Positions 27,601-39,600 of a stretch of DNA of 64,000 bases are shown here, in pieces. Position 1 is the first letter of the stretch, and every line of letters starts with the position of its first letter. The notes under the pieces are model-generated. The model ran no database searches. It was not told the origin of the DNA and saw only the letters and a program-made list of their open reading frames with translations. Source of the stretch: Sialis fuliginosa (taxonomy: Eukaryota; Arthropoda; Insecta; Megaloptera; Sialidae); contig OY540818.1 of the NCBI GenBank assembly GCA_961205875.1, positions 13,800,761 to 13,864,760 of the forward strand, read 5' to 3'. The position numbers and the translations under genes were made by a program.

Positions 27601-30600
27601 ACAATATTTTTAAATTATTTATTAACTGAAAACACAGATTTGTATTAATTTACCCATTAATTAATTAATTAACCTCATGCTCAGTATTGCAAAGCGTACT
27701 GGGCATCACACAAAGACGGTAAGGAGTGAGGAAAACAACTTCTCCTCCGATGTAGGGGAACTCGAACTTAAATGCTTCGAACTTATAGGAGTCCAACTGT
27801 AATAAGGTTCCACTAATACTTCATTTCAACAAGCAAAGTTGAAGCACTTCAAGTATATTTGAAAACAGCAAAAAGTACTTGATACTTCAAGTACTTTAAT
27901 TTTTGTATTCAAAATGCGTGTGCTTTTTTTATAAAAGTTTTCTTTTATACATGTTTCCACTTGAAATAAACTAATAAACTCATACATTTCACAAAGAGTG
28001 TTTTTAACTTAATTCAATTTATAACGATGAAACCAAATAAAAGTGTTGAATGAAAATTATTATTACTATTCTTGGAAAATATATAAAATTATATTGATAA
28101 AATTAAACAATAAAATTTTCATTCAATACAAGATAAAAACTTTTATTTATTAATAAGTGAATATTATAACACCTTACTACCTACTACATTCAAACAGCAA
28201 TAATTCAAGCATTTCTATTGGTTTTCATTGTTAAGAATTTAATTTAAGTAAAAATATCTTTTGTGAAATAAACAGTTTATTTCAAAAAAAAGTATAATGT
28301 CCGGTATCATAAAGGACCTAACAAATTTGTTAGCTAACAAACACTTTCAACTGAGGTATCAAACTTATATGACAGTTCTTTTGGAGTTTGTTGATGACTT
28401 TGACAAGTTTCGCGCACGCGTTGAAGGTAAATACAAACGGTATTAAAACAGTGGTGATGTTATGAAAATTACTTTGTACGGTCAAAGATGCCAACTGTGT
28501 TACAATTAATTGAAGTGTCACTGCTCTAAATTCCATAACTAATCCATAGATACTAGTACAGTATTAATACCCCATATGAATGTAATTGCTAGCTAACAAA
28601 TTTTGTTAGGTCCTTTATAATACCGGGCATAAAAGAAAACTTCACTAAAAAATTAATAAACGTATTTTAAAGAGAAAAGTTAAATATTTCTACACATTTT
28701 TTAATGAATGTCGTACAGTGATTTGTTAACCCTTAACAAGCTCACAAAGTCAATAACAAACAATAAAAAATAAAAAACAAAACAGTAACATCCTGTCTTT
28801 TTGACAAAAGTGCAATAAACCCTATATGCATGTGTTGCTGTTTTGTTTTCTTTGGTCTAAATGCATTAGGAGTACGCGATCAAAAATGTTTGGAGATCAC
28901 TGTTCTAGAGGACCTCTCCAGGTACCAAGATACAGGGGAATACCAAAATGAGGTAGAAGAGTTTGATGAGGTATAAAACTGAAAATAGGACTAAAAAAAA
29001 GCTGCAGGAGGGCGTAAAAGTATTTTTTAGGGGGTGCCTGAAAAAAAGTTAATTTGCAATTGAGGGGGGTGCAAAACTAACATTCCTTCCTAAAGTTGTT
29101 CTTATGATAAAAATCTAGATAGGATAATAAGAAAAGAGAAAATATAAATTATTTCTTAGAAACATTTTAATTGTCTATTTGTACTGTCAAACACTACTAA
29201 TATTATACAATTACAGGTTGCAGTTAGTATTATCTTTTATATAAATCTGAAAAGCATTCAAAAAAATATTACTCATTCAGGTTAGGTACTTAATAAATTA
29301 AATATGGGTTAGCAGATTAAGGACTGAATTTGGAACCAACAAACGAATTTCTCACCCGAAAAAAGAAATAGACGGATCTTCAAACAGGCGACGTAATTGT
29401 TGAATATCATCAGGAAACATAGGTGGTCTCCATCGTCGATAAGTACTATATTTATAAAAAAACAATAAGTCTAATAACTTTAAACCTTTGGTATCTTTAA
29501 AAAATCATTTGATTTTTCTCTCATACTGATTTGAAATATAAAATATAAATAGCTAATAATAATTCATCAGAAATATAATGAATCACTGTAAAAAAGTAAA
29601 AACCATAAAAACAATTTTGACTCACCTTCGCAGAATTTGCTGCTGTTGATGTTCAGAATCGCTAAGCTCAAGATCACTGTCTACGAACATTTGATCTCCA
29701 AGCGTTGCTTTCAGATAGGAGACACGTCTCATGACACGTTCTTCCTCTCCTAGTGAAACAAAAACACAATACACTATAATTAGTATATGTAAACTGTAAT
29801 TTGATCATTACAAAAAATGTTATCAAAATTGTGTTATCAAATACACCAGCATAAAAATAAAAATGAAAGAATTAATACTGAATATATCTTTGTAAGTATA
29901 CTGTTTGTTAATTAGGATATTTAAATTAATAAAAACAATTTATCTTAACACATTGCTATTTTTATTGTTAATATTAGATTATTAATCTCACTGTGACAAT
30001 CAAAAAAAATTTATATACACTAAATATTTTCTTTTACTAGTATGTTTTTAAGTTTTTGAAAAGGGCAACCTGTTTTATGAACAAGTAAAACTTTTACATA
30101 GTTTTTTGTCTTTCAAAAAAATTCCGATTAGGCTATTAATGTTCAAGGTTTTTAGATTTTTTTAGCAGCGGTGTAAAGTAAGCATTAAAACAATTAAAAG
30201 TATACCTACTTCAAATAATTTCAATATTAATACTATTCCAAAATTTTGTGTTATAAAAATTAGTAAACTTACCAATTAAATTAGTGTTATTCTTAGTCCT
30301 TCGAACCACAGATGATAAGTTAACATCTTCACTCGAAACTGTAATTATTTATTAGTTTTAGTAAACGTTCCCAATCAAAAAAAAACACTCATTATTAGTA
30401 GAAAGCAAATTAATCAATAAAATTAAGTTACAAAATTAATACTTCTAAACAAACTAAAAAAATTTTGAAGAAAAAAATATCCATCACCTCAATAATTCAA
30501 AGGCTAGCGACTTTTTAGATAAATCATTTATTAAGGGCTGAAACTTTTTTTAATGGTATTTATTTCCTAACTGAACAAGGAATGTCATCATGATTTCTTA

Positions 30601-33600
30601 AAGTTGCAAAGAAAGGGCTTAAATAAAAATATAGATTATGGGCTAAAATTTGAATAGATAACTGATACATTCTTAATTAAGGAAAAAAAATTTCGATTTA
30701 TCTAAAAATGTAAATATCATTTTCAAGTTCAGCCCTTACTAAATGATTTATCAAAAAACGCTGCTAGCTATTGGATTATGATAATAAAATATAGTTTGAA
30801 TCAATTTATAAAATATAAATTTTAAAAAAGTTTACTACAACAACTGTTTTTTATCTTAACCAAAATACACAAACAAAAAAATACTCGCAAATTTCAAACT
30901 GTCACCATTGAAAATCACAAATATCTACCTGGTGATAAATCATCAATATCACCAATAATGGGCGATTCAAGCAGATCATCAGGGACAAGAAGGTGCTGTG
31001 TCTTCTCCGTTATATCTCTAAGGGCGAGGTGTGTCGGTCTGATCGCGTTTACTTTAGTGGGGGATGCGAGGGTTATAGATACAGTGGGCAGAGCGGTGTG
31101 CAATGTGATGGCAGGATACGGAGTGGTTAGATTAATATTATTATTAGTGTTATTCACAGTTATTTTATTTGTGTTTTGGTTTTGAATAGGAACAGAACTT
31201 TGTTGATTTTTTGCTGGACTTGTGTCCATCTCTGTTGATACATTCTCATCATCCTCTCCGAGATCTGATTGACGTTTAATTACACGCAATTGATGATCTG
31301 TGTAGAGTGATAAAGAGAAAGGAAGAAAACAATAGTAAAAAACAATAACAAAATAAATAAAATAAGCATGCATACAAAAAATGTAATCTTTTAGAAGATA
31401 CGCATATAACTAATAAATGTAAAATAAAATAAATACAGTTGCATATTCCTCAGATTATACTTTACTAAGGTTGTCCTTGTCTTATTGTTAATTTTTTATG
31501 GCAATTTAGGAATTTAGATTAGTAAATTTGCCCCCCTTAATTGTTATTTTTATAACTGAGGTCTTATATTTATCTACTATTTACTATAACTATAAGCCAA
31601 ATCTTAGTTTTCTAGGTCAAATGGTTCAGTAGCTAACAGACAGGCACAGTGTTAATTCCATAAGTTTTATTTTACAGTTTTTGGTACAGAACACTAAAAA
31701 TAAATTATTTTATGCATTTTGAAATTAAATTTTAGAAAGACAATAAAACATGACAACCTTAAAAAATGTGTTCCAATTATAGGATACTTTTCAACATAAA
31801 TAACTACAGGTAATTGCTTTTATCAAATAAAATATAATGCAAATCAAAATTAATAAATAAAGTAGATAATCAACAAATAAATTTAACTAAAAACAAATAA
31901 ATCATTCATATATAAAATAGCCGAACTCTTTATATAAATAATAGACAAGTCTTACCAGAGACAGCGTTAGCGGAAGGACCTCTTACAGCAGCTAAATAAG
32001 AGTCTTGGCGCACAGCTCTGTGTCGTTGCCTTTCCTCGTACGTAGGGCCGGCATGCCAGTCCAGCGCACGCACCCGACCCATCGCCCGCCCCCCCGGCTC
32101 AACACCGCTGCTCTGCATTGCAGCCGACCACGACTCAGCAGAATTAGATCTAGCTCGAAGCTGTACCGGTGGATTGTCTGTATCTAAACGCATATCTATA
32201 AAATATATGCATATGTAATATTGTATTTTTATATTTTACTATATACATATAATTAAATGTAGCTATTATCATAAATCAACAATACTTCAAATAACTACAT
32301 TTAATTATTTTTTTAAATATAATAATCACATGTGTTCTGTTCATGTATTGATGGATATAAATAATATATACAAATAATTTTTAATTAACTATAAAATAAT
32401 CTAGAAATATACTATATAAATATAACACCAATTATAAATAACATTAAAGATATATATTGACAATAATAACTGCAACATAAAATTTAATGTGAAGTAGTTT
32501 ATGTATGTAAAGTGTATTTTGTTTATTAAAAAAATAAAAATAAATGTATATTTATGAGCCATTAATTACATTTAATGTACCGCTAAAAATAAACTAAAAT
32601 GTAGTTATCGAATTATACATTTATTTTTACTTTTAAAACTAAACACAAAATTATAAACAAACTAAGAATCTAAACATATACTATCAATGATATCTACCAC
32701 ATTTCAAAAGCATTCTAAAACAAACGTACGAATTCTTTGAATGATTGATGTAAAGAAATTAATTATAATGAGATTCTTTATTTTCTATATTTCAAAGAAA
32801 TTCTGATGAAAAATTACCAAAACCCAAACAAAAACAAGTTTTAAATAAACATTTAATTACATCTGCTCTAATTTTTTGCACTTTAATATTAAAATATAAA
32901 CTTAAACGTCACATTAATTTACATGTATCGAAATACTGTTGGTATTCTAGAACGATACATACACAAATATTAACCAGAGTATTTAGAAGTATATATATTT
33001 TTTTACAAGTGCAAAAAATCATGGTGGGACATAACCAACCCCTGTCTGAAGGAATTTAAAGTAAAAATTAATTTTAACGAAAACACAACACTGACTACAT
33101 GCTCGTATTACAACACCAATGACTTCCTAACCTGTCGGAGATTTATAACCTTCGGGAGGTACGCAATGTAGCTGTTTACTGCCTATCGGAATAATTCTGT
33201 TGCCTGACATTTGAATCTCTTCTCTATTCTTACTTCGACCTATTTTTTAAGTTTTAAATAATAAAATAATAAGTTTTATGATTTCTATTTTATATAGAAG
33301 CACATAACCAGTATTATAGATAAGATAATTATATTTTCTTATAATAAATTTATACATTCCATAACAAAAACTAAGGTTATACATAATACCTAATGCATAA
33401 TTTGACCTAACTTCTGTCATATAATATAAACAAAACTAAAAATAATTTCTATATACCATCTATCACATTTTAATTTAATTATTTTTAAATTTAGAGTGAA
33501 TTAATATAATTGCTAAATATTTACAGTGTTTGACGACACATGCAAAATTTTATAGAATTATAAAATACATTCAAAATCTAACATAAGGTTGCCAACCACA

Positions 33601-36600
33601 CAATCTTACATTCCGTATAAGCTCTGTACTAACACCTTTATTCCATATCGATATTAGAAAGCATATAAAACTACAACTTTACAGTAAAGCCAAATAATAA
33701 ATTATAATTTTTGGAAAAAAATACTGTTTTGGCATTCACAGCTAAATTACTTTTCAGCATCAATATTATTGCAAAAATATATAATATATAATATATTGCA
33801 AATCAATTGCAAAAAGTACATGTTCAGAAATGTTTTCAGGATTGAAAAAAAGCTGATATACATTTGTTATATCCAATGGGGATCATATATCAATACTATC
33901 AATAATATCAAAACTCTGCTAATTAGGTTATATAAAGGATGAGAAACATAATGACAATGAATACAAATTTTGTTCAAAATCTAAAAAAATACATTTAGAA
34001 ACAGTTTATATTCTACTGTTTGTTAATTATACAATTTTGTTTTTATTTAGATTGTGAAAAAGATAGCAACCTTATAAGATTTTAACAGTAAAATATAATT
34101 TCAACATATATACAACTCATCTAATTTTTAAAGCATATTCATATATAAAATACAACAAAAATATACTAACCACCACTTTCCAAAGATCTGCTTTCTCTAT
34201 TTGTTATTCTTCTTAACAGATCTCTTTCCCTGTGCAGTTCCTGACTGAGCTGTTCAGTGCGGTTTTCAAACTCACGTGCCCGCACAGCTACATTAGGTAC
34301 AACACGTTTAGAAGTGAGTCTTGCCAACTCACTACTGTACAACATCACTCGGTCATTCAACGGAACTGAATCATCGTCTGGCCATAAACGACCGGTTTCA
34401 AACTGTCTAGCTCGCCGAGAAACTACCGGTGGGTACCTGTTAAAATAAATAAATAAACAATTATATTGAATTTTTACTTATTCCAAAAGCATTTTAAATT
34501 AGAATACATAGTTCATCATAGATAAATAAAAATAATTACCTATTTTCATCATACAATTGATTCTCAAGACAGGGTGAATTTGGCAACGATGTTGATCCGT
34601 TCATACCGATATGTTTATCTGATTGTCCTGTAGACGGAATATTTTCATGTATTCTACTTAATGTAGTTACAAAAGCATTTCTGTCTCTTTGGTTCCGTAC
34701 TATAGGACCACTTGCAGATTTTTGTATGGGAACACCACCCCCATTTAAATAATAATCATCCTCAAAAATCAAATCTTTTTCTGCACTAGAATGTGAGTCA
34801 CTCTTTTCAGATTGTAAATATTCACGTTCAGAATCAAGATCTATTTGCACTCTTTGTAAATTCTTGTTTGTTAATTTTGATGTGCTCTTTGAACTTTTTG
34901 ATGGAGATTCTTGTAATGAATTTGAACTATCATTTGGAGGAGGCCAAACGGGTTTCTGTAATTTTTGAGGTCGCCCATAAAATTCTTTTGGTGTAACAGA
35001 CGTTGGATTTTTAAATTCCTCTGGAGTTGTGACCCAACCTGTAGGCTGGCTAGGCCTTCTTAAAAACTCTTCTTTTTTCTCAAAACTTTTTCTAAACCGC
35101 ATCATAACAATCGAGTCATCTGACTCATGACCAGTTAAAGTCGAGGTAGAATCAAACGAACTCATGCTTTCCTTACAACCTTCTGCTGCTGAAGAAAGAC
35201 TCGCTGTTGATTCTCTTCTACCTGCATCCAAACTTAACCTACACCCTGGTATATTCGAAAACTGTGTTCCTTGCTGCCCTGCATCTACACTGCCCCGGTT
35301 TTGCACATCACCAGGAAGTGATAAACCAGATGAATATGTATTTCCCGAAGTATTTGTCATCCTGAAACGCATAAACAGCAACCATCAAAACATTTATACA
35401 ATATATAATTCAACTATCCACAAGCAGTATAAAGCATTGAAAGCATGTTATTAGTAATAAAAAATGCTAAAAGCAAATTACATGTATGAAAAGAATAATA
35501 AAGATATGCACCTTGCAACACTATCACTATTTATACTGCAATAATCTCCACTTCCGCAAGAGACATTCTCTTTTGAATTTTCCGATACAGTACTACCTTC
35601 ACTGGCTCGTCTTCTGAGCGACGCTCTCAGATTTGTAGGCGCTTGAGGTTGTGCTCCAGTTCTGTTTGGAGTTTGTGGTTGCGCTCTCGGTCGCAAGTAG
35701 AGATCATGCACGTAAGGCTCTGAATATATATCACTAATATTGTCGTCTACTCTGGCACCCGCAGACCTACAGCTAAGGGAATCACGTGGTGTATTATAAA
35801 TATCTACTCCTAAAGAATTCTGCAGTGAATCGTTATCATAATGAAAGCTGGGATCTATTCTACTGTATATTGGATTGCTATGTCGGCTGTAAGCATTTTC
35901 TCTTTCATTTCTGCAAATAAAATCAAGTGTGAGATGCGCAGTAATTATACCAATAACTCTCAATCTTTCAATATTATAATGGATTTACAATTATCGATTT
36001 GAATGAGAAGTACTGGAATATGCCACAAAAACCGTTAATATAAAAAAATTATCTTTTAAAGTTTTTAGCAAAACACAATTAAAAGAAAATGGAAAATATA
36101 TGTACATGATGGAATGCTATTAAATATACTATGAAAAGTGTATTTACATGAAAACAAAATAACAATTTATGATTCAGAAAAATAAATCACTAGCGATATT
36201 TAAAAAATATATAAATCAACAATAACATACCTATGGAAATTAGCAGGTTCGTTGTACGTGCTAGCCTCTCTAGGACTGCTATAAGACAAAAGCGGAGACC
36301 AAGGCGTGTGAGGCTGTCGCAGTGAAGGAGGCACACGTGGAGTACTGGCAACAGGTGCAGGCGAGCTGGTCTGGGGAAGCATAGTGCCGCGTCGCAAGTG
36401 TGCGTTCAGCTGCTGCAGCTGTTGCTCTATTGTCTCTGGAGGAGGAACCAGCCCTGTCGATGATGGCCTCTGATTCGTTTGTGGATTGTGTGCTGTTTCT
36501 AAAAAATACTGGAACACAAAATATATAAAAATTAAAATATAGTATACCTACTAGTAATTATCAAATATGTTGCTTCAGGTAATCTTCAGGTACATGCCTT

Positions 36601-39600
36601 ACACACCTCAGTTATACATATGTGTAATAAATATATATATCAATGCTGAAAAGATGATCTTGAAGCTCTTCTTGTCTTATAGATAAAAACTGTGTCATTT
36701 TAACGTCATTCGGCCAACGTTTTGTCAAACATTATAGTGGGCATATTCGTTTTGAAGATGTTCACTATAATATATAACGATACATTAGCTAAACTGACTA
36801 CTGAAGTGATGTTGTTTTACCAATAAGCCAAGAATTAGGATCTTGGCTTCTGGTTGTAAGCCGCGTCGATTTGGTCGTGTTATCGGCCAACGTTTCGTCA
36901 CACATTGCAGTAGACAATTGAAACGACCAAATCGACGCGGCTTACACCCAGAAGCCAAGATCCATATCAAGATCACCGCGGAAGCCTCAAGATTTGTAAA
37001 GCCAACAATTAATTTACAAATTTATTAAATTAAAAACTTTCATACTAAAACCTAAAAATAACATTTACAGTACATAGAGAATCAATCTTGTTGTTAGTTT
37101 AGAAACATACAAATATTTTCATATAAATTTCAAACATGATATAAAAATTTACTACCAGTTTGAATTTTTGTCCTTGAGTGAATTTGATCATAAAAATTAC
37201 ATGCCTTGATTATTAGTAAACTGTAATTTGTTAATTATTTGAAAAAACTTATTTGATATTCATGACCAAATTCGAAAATAAAATTTAAAAATTTGTCGAA
37301 ACAATCACAAGAGTGCAAATATCTGTATTCATCTAAAATATCATTGATTTCCCTGTGAACCGTAGTTAATTCAACATTCTGTATTATATTTATGACTTTT
37401 TAATATTAATGTTATAATAATATAAACAACATAGAACTAACCCTTTGCAGTACGTCGTCCTGTTGCGGCACGACAAGCAGATGCAGATACGGGGGACTGC
37501 GTTTAAGAAGGCCCACGACCTGCGCGTACGGCACACCGGCCACTAGCTGCCCGTTGACGGCTACGATACGATCGCCTTGCCGCAAGCCGGCGCGCGCTGC
37601 AGCTCCGTCCTCGGCCACGCGCTTCACGAAGATCGTGTCCATTGGCTGCTGAGGGAGGCCATCTCCGTCAGCAGCCTAAACAAAATGTAAATGCAATGTC
37701 AAATATACTGATTGTGAATTTTATTCTACCAAAGTAAATTTCAGTCTTTGTAAAAAAAAAAAACTAAAAATATACTAAAGAACGTTCACCATTCAATGAA
37801 AATCAAAAATTGACGTTTATAAATTTTCGGTAAATAAGAAACAATCGTATAAAAACATAACTAGTTTATTTTGTCCGAAGTTTGTGTAAAAACAGGATTT
37901 GCTGTAATCGGAAATATTTTTAGTTTCCATTAACAATAAGACAACACTTTAAAATAGTTATCTATATAAATAGTTTATAAATAAAAACAACTAACTAATT
38001 CTTAATCAAATAATAGTCTTAATACATAAGTAGATACTAAATTAGTGAAGTATAGGTACTTGCTTTATATTACAAAAATATTTAATAATTAATTTATTTA
38101 TTATTACATTTATGGAGCTATTTTCTACCAGTGTAACTAATGTAACATATATTAAGAATAGAAAATGGAATCGATACTATTATTATTTACATTTTACCAA
38201 AGCTTTTAAAAGCCATTTCTTTTGATAAAACGGGAAGATATATTTTGAAAAAGAAAAAGAAAAACCGTAATGCAGTGACCGTACAACGATTTCTCACGGT
38301 CACAGTTAACATGATAAGAGATCCGATAGCATATCAAGCTTTTCTGAATATAAAGAAACTTCTATGGTCGTAATTTTTCTTAGAAACTTCACTATTTTAT
38401 TTTGTTATAATAAAATCTAATTTAAATGAAATAAGCAATTTGAACAGAAACGAAAGTTTAAAACTTTTGTAATTTAACTATCGTAAATTGTTTTAATTAA
38501 GGCTATTATCTTATATGAGACACTCTCTAGTATCCAACAAATCTCTAGAAAATGAGAGTGTAATTATTAAATTTGTATAATTTAATATAAGTTAATATGA
38601 TGTTACAATCATCGAGGAAGCTCATGTATGTTAGTCGTTTAGAAACTTAGTCTAACATCGCAAAAGTAATTATCATTACAATCTAAAAGCTTTAAATTTT
38701 CACCTTTTAAACGAATATTTGAAAATTTAAAAACAAATATTCTTTTTATTTCCAGCAAATTTTTGTATCTATTTCCGGTAGTACTAGAAATCATACTAAA
38801 ATGACATTGTATATAATATATAATATATACATTTCATGTGGCCGTTTATGTGATCATTCGGCAAGTTTGTCATACAGACGGACAAGTGCGAGTAGAACTC
38901 GCGCCCTGAGGGTTCCGTACCATTATATAAAACTGAATTATTGACAATGGACTCGTTTCCCACGGGCGTCTTTTCGTAGACGTTATATGAAAGAAACCGC
39001 AAAATTAAGTTTGTCACGTAATAATTTCACATAGAATTAGAAATTAATGATTTTCTTATTTTTTCATTTACTTGTGCTATGAGACCTTATTTTATGCGAA
39101 ATTTCAAGATTCTAAGTAAACGGGAAGTACCCTATATATTAGAGATCATTGTAACTTGTATAACCTTTGATTGTTCCAATTGTAATTATAAACTTAAATT
39201 TTGTTCAAATTCCTTCCCAGTACCTATTATTAAAGCGTTTTGTCTAAATAAATTTGATTTAAATGAAAAATTACACGAGAAATAATGTAAATTATTGTTT
39301 ATATAGAAAACTAAATATTTGCGTATAAATTTTGTAAAAGATGTTATAAATGACAAAAATTATTGTTACAGTCGTTGTTAACTTACATACATGAAGCTAA
39401 TTTTTCCTCCCCTATGACTATTTTGGTTCAATTGACAACATGGGGTTGTAGATAGACTCTAGTATTTGATATTAATTGACAGACAGACAGACGGACAACA
39501 AAGTAATCCTATAAAGGTTCCGTTTTTTATTTTGATATCAATACTTGATACAATGACTTACATCTTCGGGTGGATAGACAATAAAATGGCGCAGAGTGAA

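Larger units (their letters stand above)
21873..29355 (-). other. 7.5-kb intron between RhoGAP exons 12 and 13
   Basis: Bounded by donor TTTTTCGG|gtgaga and acceptor tttttttacag. It holds the 150-bp hAT MITE at 22448, a 'gggttccga' repeat at 24660, the second large foldback at 26602 and the TIR element with a 49-aa ORF at 28297. No extra exon with fitting phase was found. Confidence 0.7.

Noticed and set aside
30958..31185. Plus-strand 75-aa frame
   Set aside because: It is the antisense shadow of RhoGAP exon 9, whose minus frame fits the gene.
36491..36500. Acceptor tattttttag|AAACAG for exon 3
   Set aside because: It would require one carried base from exon 2, which ends in phase 0. The AG ten bases upstream keeps the frame.
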